Positions 53,164 through 61,852 of a stretch of 64,000 nucleotides of DNA are shown piece after piece; within the stretch, counting starts at the first letter, position 1, and every line of letters begins with the position of its first letter. Made by a program: the position numbers and the translations under genes. The stretch is from Actinomadura alba (GTDB lineage: Bacteria > Actinomycetota > Actinomycetes > Streptosporangiales > Streptosporangiaceae). The DNA lies in NCBI RefSeq assembly GCF_014323705.1, contig NZ_JABVEC010000036.1, forward strand, positions 1 to 64,000. Direction: 5' to 3'. The notes beneath the pieces are model-generated. The model was not told where the DNA came from. It saw only the letters and a program-made list of their open reading frames with translations, and did not search any database.

Positions 53164-54071
53164 GCGACAAGTTCGAGTTCATCGACGCCGAGTACGCGGC
53201 CAACTCCACTGCGAACATCGCAGAAGTGCCATCGATCACCAAGATGTGCGCATGGCTTGAGGTATCCCGTTCCGGATTCTACGACTGGCGCGATCGGCCG
53301 CTTTCTGCGACCGCGGGGCGTCGCGAGGCGCTGAAGCTGTTCATCACCAAATCCTTTGAGGACTCCGATGGCACCTACGGTCACCGGCGGGTGTACGCCG
53401 ACCTGGCCGACTGGGGCATACCGTGCGGGCCTGAGTTGGTGCGCTTCCTCATGCGTGAGCTTGGGGCTGGAGCCCTGTCAGCCCAAGCCTTGGCGGCACT
53501 GCCTCACCGAGGCCGATGTGCAGGCCGGCCCGATCCCCGACCTGGTGAACCGCGACTTCACCGCGGACGCACCGGGCGCCAAGCTGGTCGGCGACATCAC
53601 GTATATCCCAACCTGGGAAGGATGGGTTTATCTCGCCACGGTCATCGATTGTCACACCAAGGCTGTGATCGGATGGGCGATGGACGATAACTACAAGACA
53701 CCGCTTATCGAGGCCGCTATTGACATGGCCGTCCGCAACCACCGACTCGCCGAAGATGCGATCTTCCATTCCGACCGTGGAAGCAACTATACTTCTACGC
53801 AGTTCGCCAAGAAGCTGCAGAAGCATGGACTCCGGCAATCAGTCGGTCGGACCGGCATTTGTTACGACAATGCACTGGCCAATCGTTCTTCGCGGCTTTG
53901 AAGAATGAACGCGTCCACCGCACCCAGTACCCCACGCGTGAGCGCGCACGCCGCGATATCGCACGGTACATCGAATTGTGGTACAATTCTCGGCGTCGCC
54001 ACTCGGGACTCGGGTACCGGACCCCGCTACAGGTCCACGACGAGTACGAGAACCGGCAGCTCGCAGCGTGA
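53160..54071 (+). pseudogene. IS3 orfB transposase with two indels
   Basis: The DDE transposase is split over three frames. HTH_21 and the linker run from 53160. An extra G in GGGG near 53466 moves the frame to ELVRFLMRELGLEPCQPKPW, with VGDITYIPTWEGWVYLATVI and FHSDRGSNYTSTQFA. A missing base near 53880 shifts CYDNALA into SFFAALKNERVHRTQY and YNSRRRHSGLGYRTPLQVH. All catalytic blocks are recognisable, so inactivation is recent. Confidence 0.85.
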
Positions 54072-54114
54072 ATTAGCCGTTAAGCAGCTGTCCGGAAAAC
54101 GCGGGGCGCATCAG

Positions 54115-54546
54115 AACCCGCCGCGTGAGCGGCCCAGCGCCTGGGCGTCCTGCCCGCTTTCGCGATCATCCTGTTCGATCGTCCCCCGCTCGGGCCCCCT
54201 CTCTCCGCGCCCCAGCGGCATGCTGGTGAGCGCGGGCGATGGAGGAGTCGATGGCGACCACCTCCAAGTCCAAACTCCCGAGCGAGTCGTCCTTGACCTG
54301 CACGCACTCCAGCAGGCGGGCCCAGGTTCCATCCTCGTCCCAGCGTTTCCACCGCTCGTAACAGGTCTGCCAGGGCCCGTACCGCTCCGGGACATCCCGC
54401 CACGGCGACCCGGTCCGCAACCGCCACAGAATCCCGTTGATCACCTGGCGGTGATCCCGCCACCGCCGCCCCCGCCCATCGACCTGCGGCAACAACGGCT
54501 CGATCCGGGCCCACGCCACCTCGGTCAACTCACCACGTCTCACCAC
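54115..54546 (-). pseudogene. IS5-family transposase, 3' truncated
   Basis: The minus-strand frame has the typical start: LTEVAWARIEPLLPQVDGRG, HRQVINGILWRLRTGSPWRD, PERYGPWQTCYERWKRWDED and VVAIDSSIARAHQHAAGAR (first catalytic Asp). The frame then shifts, and the last recognisable piece ALGRSRGGF ends at the border of the IS3 element. The remaining DDE domain is absent. Confidence 0.75.
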
Positions 54547-54721
54547 AAACGATCATTCGACCGGAACCAGCCGACCAACGATGATCATTTATCAGACACG
54601 GCCAAGTACTACAGTCGCGCTTATGACGCGTGTCCGCGTCGCTGGTAGTGGTGTCGGCGGGCGGTGTGCTGGTGTCTTCGTCGCCAGCGTGAGCGGCGCA
54701 GCTGAGCACAGGACGCCTCCT

Positions 54722-55714
54722 TCAGCTTCCGTTCGCGGCCGAGCGCGGTGGCTGCCGTGCCTGGTTCCGGAACTGTGCGGGCGATGAGCCGACCACGCGG
54801 CGGAACGCGGTGCTGAACGCGCTCTCGGACAGGTAGCCCGTGGCCCGTGCGAGCTCGGAGATCGACAGAGTGTCGCGGGCGAGGGCGTCGCGCGCGAGGC
54901 TCATGCGCCATTGGATCAGGTACTCCAACGGCGGGACCCCGACGTGGCTCTTGAAGGCCTGGGCGAACGCGGAACGCGACATGTGGCTGATCTCGGCGAG
55001 CTCCTTGAGGCTCCAGGAGTGGGCCACGTCCGCGTGCACGGCACGCAGGGCGGCACCGATGCCGTCCTCGTTCAGGGCGCCCAGCCAGCCGGTGGGCCGG
55101 TCTGTCTGACCGGCGTGAGCACGCAGCATGTGCACGAGCAGGATCTGTGCGAGGTGGTTCTGCACCAGCGGGCCGCCGGCGGCGGCGACCCCGACCTCGG
55201 TGGCCAGGAGATCGATCAGCTGCGCGAGCCGCCTGCCATGAGGATCGGCCACGCGGACGATCACGAGCGGCGGCAGAAGATCGGTCAGGAGGGCCGCGTT
55301 CCTGTCGTCGAACGCGATGTGCCCGACGCAGAGGTAGAGGTCCTCCTCGGACTCCGGGCCGATCCGCACGAACCCGTCTTCGGCACCCGCCCACACCGGC
55401 TCCGCAGGGCGCGGGCTTGCGTCGAGCGTGCTGGCCAGCACGTAAGGCGGCGGGTTGCCCAGCATGAAGGTGTCACCCTCCTGCAGGAGCACCGGCTCGT
55501 GCCCTTCGAGGATCAACCAGCACGTGCCGCGCACGAGGCCGCCGATCCGCACGTGCAAGAACGTGTCGAAGCGCAAAGCCCACTCACCTGCGGCCCGGAG
55601 ACTGGGCCCGATCACCGTGCGGGGCCGGAGCAGGCCGATCGCGTCAGCCACTGGATCCCGAAAGCCAAGCAACGACGACACCTCCTGGACGATACGTAAG
55701 GAAGTCTGGACCAT
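54722..55714 (-). CDS. AraC-family regulator (cupin_6 type)
   Basis: A 330-residue regulator. The N-terminal half is an AraC-binding cupin (RFDTFLHVRIGGLVRGTCWL, EGDTFMLGNPPPYVL). The C-terminal half has two helix-turn-helix motifs: WSLKELAEISHMSRSAFAQA and ISELARATGYLSESAFSTAF followed by RRVVGSSPAQFR. The ATG at 55714 faces the ester-cyclase gene. Its first 42 codons and the intergenic promoter are duplicated downstream (see the direct repeat entries). Confidence 0.92.
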   Translation of the reverse strand: MVQTSLRIVQEVSSLLGFRDPVADAIGLLRPRTVIGPSLRAAGEWALRFDTFLHVRIGGLVRGTCWLILEGHEPVLLQEGDTFMLGNPPPYVLASTLDASPRPAEPVWAGAEDGFVRIGPESEEDLYLCVGHIAFDDRNAALLTDLLPPLVIVRVADPHGRRLAQLIDLLATEVGVAAAGGPLVQNHLAQILLVHMLRAHAGQTDRPTGWLGALNEDGIGAALRAVHADVAHSWSLKELAEISHMSRSAFAQAFKSHVGVPPLEYLIQWRMSLARDALARDTLSISELARATGYLSESAFSTAFRRVVGSSPAQFRNQARQPPRSAANGS

Positions 55715-55757
55715 GCGTCATGGATCGTACTTCGTTTCTCGCGCAGTATCGATGTCG
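55590..55757 (+). repeat. Direct repeat, first copy (araC 5' end and promoter)
   Basis: This 168-bp segment covers the first 42 or so codons of the AraC gene and the divergent promoter. It recurs at 56283-56450 at a constant offset of 693 bp with no gaps and scattered substitutions, most of them in the last third (promoter and leader). Confidence 0.75.
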
Positions 55758-55811
55758 CAAGTGAACGATGAGCACACGAGTACAGCCCGGACACGGGCGA
55801 GAAAGGCAGTC

Positions 55812-56204
55812 ATGTCCGACTTCAACACGCGCGAGTTCTACGACCGCTACTGCGAGGCCCTCAATGCGCATGAGTGGGACCGTATGGACGAGTTCGTTAG
55901 CGAGTCCATCCTCTCGCACGGCCAGCCGGCCACTCGTGCGGATGTCGTCGCGGCGCTCAAGGGCATCGCCGACGCGGTTCCCGACATCCACTGGGAGATC
56001 AAGGAGGTGGTGATCCATGGTGAAACTCTGGCCTGCCATTCCGTCAACCACGGCACCCCCACCAAGGAATGGCTCGGGGTGGCTCCCACGGGCGCTCCCA
56101 TCGAGATCGACGAGGTCGCCATGTACCGGATCCACGACGGAAAGTTCGTGCAGATGTCAAACGTCCACGACGTCGAGGCACTAAAGAAGCAACTCGCGGG
56201 CTGA
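55812..56204 (+). CDS. SnoaL-like ester cyclase
   Basis: A 130-residue NTF2-fold protein: EFYDRYCEALNAHEWDRMDE, VVIHGETLACHSVNHGT and the C-terminal YRIHDGKFVQMSNVHDVEAL. The pattern is that of SnoaL-type ester cyclases. The ATG at 55812 has GAAAGGC upstream. It is divergent from, and presumably controlled by, the AraC gene. Confidence 0.88.
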   Translation: MSDFNTREFYDRYCEALNAHEWDRMDEFVSESILSHGQPATRADVVAALKGIADAVPDIHWEIKEVVIHGETLACHSVNHGTPTKEWLGVAPTGAPIEIDEVAMYRIHDGKFVQMSNVHDVEALKKQLAG

Positions 56205-56224
56205 CCCAGTCGGGCTCAGCCGCA

Positions 56225-56261
56225 CAGTGCTCCCCGCAGGCGGTGTCTGTGGGGAGCACTG
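56225..56261 (+). terminator. Strong hairpin after the ester-cyclase gene
   Basis: CAGTGCTCCCC and GGGGAGCACTG form an 11-bp perfect stem with a 15-nt loop, 20 bp after the stop codon. It has no U-run. It isolates the ester-cyclase transcript from the duplicated promoter that follows. Confidence 0.65.
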
Positions 56262-56282
56262 CCGTAGGAGCACCGGCTCGCC

Positions 56283-56450
56283 GCGGCCCGGAGGCTGGGC
56301 CCGATCACCGTGCGGGGCCGGAGCAGGCCGATCGCGTCAGCCACTGGATCCCGAAATCCGAGCACCGACGACACCTCCTGGACGATACGTAAAGAACGCC
56401 GGACTCTGCATCATGGATAGTATTCCCTTTCTCCCGCAGTATCGGTGTCG
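56283..56450 (+). repeat. Direct repeat, second copy upstream of the SDR gene
   Basis: The second copy of the 55590-55757 segment, at an offset of 693 bp. The AraC reading frame is interrupted in it, so only the promoter function can have been kept. It ends about 38 bp before the SDR start codon. Confidence 0.75.
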
Positions 56451-56487
56451 AACGGATCGGCATCGAGAGAGTGATGGAGACACCCAC

Positions 56488-57240
56488 ATGGGACAGCTGG
56501 ATAGCAAGACGTCGGTGGTCACCGGGGGCAGCACCGGTATCGGTCTGGCCACCGCCGTACGGCTGGCGGACGAGGGCGCGTACGTGTTCGTCACCGGCCG
56601 ACGCGAGTCCGAACTGGAGGCCGCCCTTAAGACCATCGGAGCAGACCGGGCCACCGCGGTCGTCGGCGACATCTCGAAGCCGGAGGACCTGGACCGGCTC
56701 TACGAGGCGGTCCGGGCGCGAGGCAAGGGTTTGGACGTGCTCGTGGCGAACGCGGCGGTCGGTGCGTTCGTGACGCTGGAACAGACCACCGAGGAGCACT
56801 TCGACCAGACCTTCGCGGTCAACGTCCGAGGCACGCTGTTCACCGTGCAGAAGGCGTTGCCGCTGCTCAACGACGGAGCCTCGATCGTCCTGGTCGGTTC
56901 GACGGCCGGCGACCGTGGAGTAGAGGCGTTCGGCGCGTACGCGGCGTCGAAGGCGGCCGTCCGGTCCTTCGCGCGGACGTGGTCCAACGAGCTCAAGGAC
57001 CGTGGCATCCGGGTCAACGTGGTCTCGCCGGCATGGATCGAGACTCCCGGGGGCACCGCCGCTTTCGGCGACGAGGAGACCGCCCGGGCCGTCAAGGAGA
57101 ATGTCGCCGCGACCGTGGCCAAGGGCCGCATGGGTCAGCCTGAGGAGGCCGCCGCAGTCGTGGCCTTCCTGGCCTCGGAACAGAGCAGCTACGTCGTCGG
57201 CGCGAACATCTACGTCGACGGTGGCACGAACCAGATCTGA
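56488..57240 (+). CDS. SDR-family oxidoreductase
   Basis: A 250-residue classical short-chain dehydrogenase: TGGSTGIGLAT (cofactor loop), NAAVG, catalytic Ser in IVLVGSTAGD, YAASKAA with Tyr and Lys, and the C-terminal GANIYVDGG. The cofactor is NADP(H), suggested by the GRRES motif after the second strand. The ATG at 56488 follows ATGGAGACACCC. It is preceded by the duplicated AraC-type promoter. Confidence 0.94.
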   Translation: MGQLDSKTSVVTGGSTGIGLATAVRLADEGAYVFVTGRRESELEAALKTIGADRATAVVGDISKPEDLDRLYEAVRARGKGLDVLVANAAVGAFVTLEQTTEEHFDQTFAVNVRGTLFTVQKALPLLNDGASIVLVGSTAGDRGVEAFGAYAASKAAVRSFARTWSNELKDRGIRVNVVSPAWIETPGGTAAFGDEETARAVKENVAATVAKGRMGQPEEAAAVVAFLASEQSSYVVGANIYVDGGTNQI

Positions 57241-57309
57241 GCAGGCACCACACGGTGGGTGGCATCTGAAGCGTTCCAGGTTCTATGCCGCTACTACTAG
57301 GAGCGTGCG

Positions 57310-57620
57310 GTGAACCGCCCGTCGCCTCGCTTGCGCACCACCGGTGACCACCGCGCAGACCAGCCGCCCTCGGGCGGTCGGCCACACTGCGCTCGCAGGC
57401 GCCGCAGCCCATCCGCCTCTGGCCACGCGCACACTTCCCTGGACACGGTCGGCTCGGCGTTCTGGTTGCTGACCCATGGCCCCGCTCCGCTGTCGCTGGA
57501 CGGCGCCACGGTCGGGCATGGGCTACCGCGCCGGCAGATTCCGCTGCAGCAGGTCAGGGCGATGCTGCTGCAGCGCGGCCGCGCCGTAGGTCCAGTTAGC
57601 AGCGCGCTGGCCTGGAGGTG
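57310..57620 (+). pseudogene. Fragment of an uncharacterised actinobacterial protein
   Basis: The frame contains SLDGATVGHGLPRRQIPLQQ followed by VRAMLLQRG, similar to a VGHGLPxRxIPLxELRAxLL segment I recall from a Streptomyces hypothetical family. No start, ribosome site or continuation was found. The rest of 57241-57702 appears non-coding. Confidence 0.25.
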
Positions 57621-57702
57621 GCGGTCTCTGTCGGCCACATCAAGGTCCTGGCTGCACGCGCACCGCCCCACTGACGAATATTCAGCGCCCGCTCCCGGAT
57701 CA

Positions 57703-58884
57703 TCAGCTGAGGCTGTCGTACAGCGCATGGGTGCGATGGGCGATCCGGGACCACGAGAAGTGGTCGACCGCTCGCCTGCGCCCCGCCTTTCCCATGACGG
57801 CCGCGCGCGCCGGCTCGGCGATCAGGGCGTTGACGCGGTCGGCCAGATCGGCGACGAAGCGGCCGGGGTCGACGGGTGTCCCAGTGCCGTCGGCGGTCTG
57901 CTCGATAGGCACGAGCAGACCCGTCTCGCCATCGGCGACCACCTCGGGAATGCCTCCGGTCGCCGTGGCCACGACGGGCGCCTCACAGGCCATGGCCTCC
58001 AGGTTGACGATCCCCATGGGCTCGTAGATCGACGGGCAGACGAAGACACCGGCGTGGGTGAGGAGCTGCACGACATCGGGCCGGGGCAGCATCCGCGTGA
58101 TCCAGATGACGCCGTCGCGGGCCTCTCGCAGACCGCCCACCAGAGTCTCGACCTCAGCGGCGATCTCGGGGGTGTCGGGCGCTCCGGCGCACAGCACGAG
58201 TTGGACGGCGGGATCGAAGGACCGTGCCGCCCGCAGCAGATAGGGCAGCCCTTTCTGCCGGGTGATGCGCCCCACGAACACGACCGACGGGCGGGCGGCG
58301 TCCACGCCGAGCCGGGTGAGCACGTCGGTGCCGTGGTCGGGGGCGTACTCGGCCGTGTCGATGCCGTTGTGCAGGACCGTCACGCGGTCCGGGTCTACGT
58401 TCGGATAGCAGTCGAGCACATCGCGGCGCATGCCCTCCGACACGGCCACGACCGCGTCGGCCGCCTCGATGGCCGTGCGCTCCGCCCACGAGGAGACGGC
58501 GTAGCCCCCGCCGAGCTGCTCGGCCTTCCAGGGCCTCAGCGGCTCGAGGCTGTGCGTCGTCATGACGTGCGGGATTCCGTGCAGCAGCTTCGCGACGTGC
58601 CCCGCCAGGTTGGCGTACCAGGTGTGGCTGTGGACCAGGTCCGCGCCCTCGGCGGCGGCCGCCATCTCCAGGTCGACGCCCAGCACCTGCAGAGCGGGGT
58701 TCGCCGCGGTCAGGCCACCCGGGACCCCGTAGCCGGCGACGCCCGGCTCCGGCCGGTCGTCGCCGAAACAGTGGACCCTCACGTCGCAGATGGCGCGCAG
58801 TTCGCGAGCCAGATATTCGACGTGGACGCCCGCCCCGCCGTACACGTCCGGCGGATACTCACGGGTGAGCAGATCTGCGCGCAT
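57703..58884 (-). CDS. glgM: GT4-family glycogen/maltose-1-phosphate synthase
   Basis: A 393-residue glycosyltransferase: N-terminal LLTREYPPDVYGGAGVHVEY, acceptor-side HSHTWYANLAGH, VVAVSEGMRRDVL, VLHNGIDTAEY, GRITRQKGLPYLLRAA and the nucleotide-sugar motif PSIYEPMGIVNLEAMACEAP. Size and divergence from glgC match the mycobacterial glgM/glgC pair, in which the enzyme makes alpha-maltose-1-phosphate from ADP-glucose; classical glycogen synthase (glgA) activity cannot be excluded. I use the ATG at 58884 (MRADLLTREYP) rather than the ATG at 58905. Confidence 0.92.
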   Translation of the reverse strand: MRADLLTREYPPDVYGGAGVHVEYLARELRAICDVRVHCFGDDRPEPGVAGYGVPGGLTAANPALQVLGVDLEMAAAAEGADLVHSHTWYANLAGHVAKLLHGIPHVMTTHSLEPLRPWKAEQLGGGYAVSSWAERTAIEAADAVVAVSEGMRRDVLDCYPNVDPDRVTVLHNGIDTAEYAPDHGTDVLTRLGVDAARPSVVFVGRITRQKGLPYLLRAARSFDPAVQLVLCAGAPDTPEIAAEVETLVGGLREARDGVIWITRMLPRPDVVQLLTHAGVFVCPSIYEPMGIVNLEAMACEAPVVATATGGIPEVVADGETGLLVPIEQTADGTGTPVDPGRFVADLADRVNALIAEPARAAVMGKAGRRRAVDHFSWSRIAHRTHALYDSLS

Positions 58885-58954
58885 GTTCGTCAGCGTAGTG
58901 CGCAATAGGCGGTTTGACCTGTTCCCGGGATGGGCGGGCGGCTATGGTCACATC

Positions 58955-60190
58955 ATGGCGAGGCCTCACGTGCTGTCGATGGTGCTGGCGGGTGGCGAAG
59001 GTAAACGGCTGTTGCCCCTGACGGCCGACCGGGCCAAGCCGGCGGTCCCGTTCGGCGGCATGTACCGGCTGATCGACTTCGTCCTGTCCAACCTGGCGAA
59101 CGCCGGCTACCTCAAGATCGTCGTACTCACGCAGTACAAGAGCCACAGCCTGGACCGGCACGTGTCCTGGACCTGGCGGATGTCGACGCTGCTCGGCAAC
59201 TACGTCACGCCGGTCCCGGCCCAGCAGCGCCTCGGCCCACGCTGGTTCGCGGGCTCGGCCGACGCGATCCTGCAGAACCTCAACCTCATCGAGGACGAAC
59301 GCCCCGACCACGTCGTCGTGTTCGGGGCCGACCATATCTACCGCATGGACCCGCGCCAGATGGTGGACCAGCACCTCGACTCCGGTGCCGGCGTCACCAT
59401 CGCCGCGATCCGCCAACCGCTCGCGCTCGCCGACCAGTTCGGCGTCATCGAGACCGGTCCGGACGGCGTCAGCGTCTCCGCGTTCCGCGAGAAGCCCAAG
59501 GACGCCACGGGCCTGCCCAACGCCCCCGACCAGGTCTACGCCTCGATGGGCAACTACGTGTTCGACACCCGGGTGCTCATCGACATCGTGAAACAGGACT
59601 CGCTCGACCCGTCGAGCAAACACGACGTCGGCGGAGATCTCATCCCCAAGCTGGTCAGTGCCGGACACGCACAGGTCTATGACTTCGCCGACAACCAGGT
59701 ACCCGGATCGACGGACCGGGACCGCGGATACTGGCGCGACGTCGGCACCCTCGACGCCTTCTACGAGGCGCACATGGATCTCATCTCGGTACATCCCATC
59801 TTCAACCTCTACAACCGGGAATGGCCCATCTACACGGGTCACGCCCCCCTGCCGCCGGCCAAGTTCGTCTTCAACGAGGAAGGCCGGCGCGGATACGCGA
59901 CCGACTCGATGGTCTCCCCCGGCGCCATCCTCTCCGGCGGAACAGCCGAGAGATCGATCCTGTCCCCGGCCGTCCATCTGGACGCGGGCGCGACGGTGTG
60001 CGACTCCGTGCTCATGGACGGCGTACGGGTGGGGCGCGGCGCCGTCGTCCGACAAGCCATCATCGACAAGAACGTCATCATTCCCGACGGAGCCGAAATC
60101 GGTGTCGACCTGGCCCGTGACCAGGAGCGCTTCACCATCACCCCGAGCGGAGTCCGGGTCATCGAGAAGAACCAGATCATCCCGCCTTGA
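58955..60190 (+). CDS. glgC: Glucose-1-phosphate adenylyltransferase
   Basis: A 411-residue protein of normal family length: VLAGGEGKRLLPLTADRAKP (nucleotide loop), GGMYRLIDFVLSNLANAG, GSADAILQNLNLI, VFGADHIYRMDPRQMV, FREKPKDA and YWRDVGTLDAFYEAH, with a C-terminal left-handed beta helix. It makes ADP-glucose for glycogen and for the adjacent glgM product. The ATG at 58955 is 70 bp from the glgM start on the opposite strand, a shared promoter region. Confidence 0.97.
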   Translation: MARPHVLSMVLAGGEGKRLLPLTADRAKPAVPFGGMYRLIDFVLSNLANAGYLKIVVLTQYKSHSLDRHVSWTWRMSTLLGNYVTPVPAQQRLGPRWFAGSADAILQNLNLIEDERPDHVVVFGADHIYRMDPRQMVDQHLDSGAGVTIAAIRQPLALADQFGVIETGPDGVSVSAFREKPKDATGLPNAPDQVYASMGNYVFDTRVLIDIVKQDSLDPSSKHDVGGDLIPKLVSAGHAQVYDFADNQVPGSTDRDRGYWRDVGTLDAFYEAHMDLISVHPIFNLYNREWPIYTGHAPLPPAKFVFNEEGRRGYATDSMVSPGAILSGGTAERSILSPAVHLDAGATVCDSVLMDGVRVGRGAVVRQAIIDKNVIIPDGAEIGVDLARDQERFTITPSGVRVIEKNQIIPP

Positions 60191-60240
60191 ACCGACAATC
60201 GCGGCCCGCGGATGACGCCCCCGCCCGCGGCGGAGTCCCC

Positions 60241-60345
60241 TAGTAGTACTTTGTTAGGTCAGTGTGTCGTGGGGGTGCGGGCGCGCTGCGAGTAGTTTTA
60301 TCGTGCAATGACCCCTGACGAGCTTTCGGTTGTGCGGCAATATTT
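60241..60345 (+). other. Possible IS701-type end fragment
   Basis: TAGTAGTACTTTGTTAGG at 60241 and a short frame beginning MTPDELSVVR at 60308 resemble the end and first codons of an IS701-like transposase gene as I recall them. The remainder of 60191-60455 shows no gene. Confidence 0.25.
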
Positions 60346-60455
60346 CACGGTACACAGGCGGCTGTCTGGCGGAACGTTCGCCTGGCACCCCCTGCGCTCG
60401 CCGAACAACGGCGGCGCGCTCGGAGGTGGCCCGCCGGCTTCAAGTACGGATACGA

Positions 60456-61214
60456 CTACAGATTGTAGCCACCGGACACCTCTATGTTCTGGGCGGTGAC
60501 CCAGCGGCTCTCCTCGGAGAGGAGGGTAGCGATCATCGCACCGATGTCATCGGGTTCGCCGACCCGGCCGAGAGCGGTCTTCGCCGCGAGGGCCGGGATG
60601 ACCTCGGGAAATCGCTCGAAGGCGTCATCGCTGATCCGGGTGCGGGTCGAGCCCGGAGAAATGGAGTTGACGCGAATGCCTCGCATGCTGAACTCCTTGG
60701 CCATGTAGCGGGTCAGCACGTTGAGTCCGCCCTTCATCGTTGCGTAGGCCGAATATCCGGGCTCCAGGCCGTATGCGGCCGCGGAGTTGCTGCTCGTGTT
60801 GACGATGGCCCCGCCGTCCTCCATCAGCGGCAGCAGCCTTTGTGTCAGGAAGTACGGCCCTTTGAGCAGAACCCGCATCAGTCTGTCGAACGTTTCCTCG
60901 GTCGTGTCTTCGAGCATCGACGCGTGCGCGAAGCCGGCGTTGTTCACCAGGTAGTCGAACGTGTCGCGCTGCCAGATATCGCGTAGCACCTCGACCACGG
61001 ACTGGCGGAACGCCGGGAAGGTGCCGGTCTCACCGACGTCCAGCTGCAGCGCGACAGCTGTGCCGCCTTCCTTCTCGATGGCGGCCGCCGTCTCCAACCC
61101 TCCTTGCGGGTTGTTGCCGTAGGTCAGAATCACTCCGATTCCGCGCTTGGCGATCTGAATCGCCGCGCTCTTCCCGATACCAGAGCTGGCGCCAGTGATG
61201 ACAGTGACCTTCAT
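60456..61214 (-). CDS. SDR-family oxidoreductase
   Basis: A 252-residue classical SDR: TGASSGIGKSAA, NNAGFAHASMLEDTT, Ser in IVNTSSNSAAAYG, YSAYATMKGG with catalytic Tyr and Lys, and the C-terminal NIEVSGGYNL. The ATG at 61214 has GGAGG six bases upstream. It is 136 bp downstream of the ABM-monooxygenase gene on the same strand and opposite an AraC gene. Confidence 0.94.
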   Translation of the reverse strand: MKVTVITGASSGIGKSAAIQIAKRGIGVILTYGNNPQGGLETAAAIEKEGGTAVALQLDVGETGTFPAFRQSVVEVLRDIWQRDTFDYLVNNAGFAHASMLEDTTEETFDRLMRVLLKGPYFLTQRLLPLMEDGGAIVNTSSNSAAAYGLEPGYSAYATMKGGLNVLTRYMAKEFSMRGIRVNSISPGSTRTRISDDAFERFPEVIPALAAKTALGRVGEPDDIGAMIATLLSEESRWVTAQNIEVSGGYNL

Positions 61215-61350
61215 GATGATCCTCCTGGGTTGGTGGTCGGTCGACGGACGCCGGATGTGACCTGGTCCGTCGGTGTCCCGTGCCCGGCGTCGCGGCACTG
61301 TGCGACGGAAGCCGGGGACAGGAAGGGCTAGGGGTTCGGTCGGCGGGCCT

Positions 61351-61668
61351 TCAGAAGGCGGCCTTGCCGTGGAGCGGTACGTAGTCGGCGTACTCGGGCT
61401 CCTTGGCCAGCATCCCGTCGATCCGCTTCACGATGGCCCGTGCGGCGTCGCCGGCGAAGATCTGGTGGTGGTCCTCCTCGCTGGTCCAACCCTCGGTGAC
61501 ATGGACGAGGTCAGGGTTGGACGCCGAACGGCAGACGAGGTAGACGACGCAGTATTCGCTCGCGCCGGGGTTGCCCTCGCTCAGGCCGGTCAGCAGCAGG
61601 TCGGCCAGCTGATCACCCATTCCGGGCTTGGCGGTCAGGGTGGCATTGAATCCGTAGTTGGCGATCAC
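61351..61668 (-). CDS. Antibiotic biosynthesis monooxygenase (ABM) domain protein
   Basis: A protein of about 105 residues with the ABM ferredoxin-like fold: ATLTAKPGMGDQLADLLLTG, CVVYLVCRSASNPDLVHVTE followed by GWTSEEDHHQIF, and a late AKEPEYADYVPLHGK. These dimeric cofactor-free enzymes oxidise quinol-type substrates or degrade small signals. The GTG at 61668 has AAGG five bases upstream; a longer frame begins at ATG 61752 but adds an unrelated basic N-terminus. Confidence 0.82.
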   Translation of the reverse strand: MIANYGFNATLTAKPGMGDQLADLLLTGLSEGNPGASEYCVVYLVCRSASNPDLVHVTEGWTSEEDHHQIFAGDAARAIVKRIDGMLAKEPEYADYVPLHGKAAF

Positions 61669-61852
61669 GACTACCTTCTTCTGTGGGCGGCGGGGTGTGG
61701 TCCTGGAGCAGAGGCCATCGACCTCCTCCTGGAATCGAGTGATTCCATTCAATGCGCGTGACCTGCGGAAACGTTAGAACGATGATGGCGGGCACTTGCA
61801 CAATCCTCTCCCGTAAGGGAGCTGGCGACCGGACATGTGCTGCACTGGGGGT

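Larger units (their letters stand above)
52813..54107 (+). mobile_element. IS3-family element with imperfect inverted repeats
   Basis: The left end TGCCCCGGACCTTCCGGACA and the right end, whose complement is GCCCCGCGTTTTCCGGACAG, form imperfect inverted repeats that enclose orfA and a frameshifted orfB. The size of about 1.3 kb fits the family. It is inserted next to an IS5 remnant on each side, though the two remnants are of different subgroups. Confidence 0.75.

Noticed and set aside
57310..58908. 532-codon plus-strand frame opposite glgM
   Set aside because: Beyond the first 100 codons it is antisense to glgM; only the short 5' piece has any protein-like resemblance.
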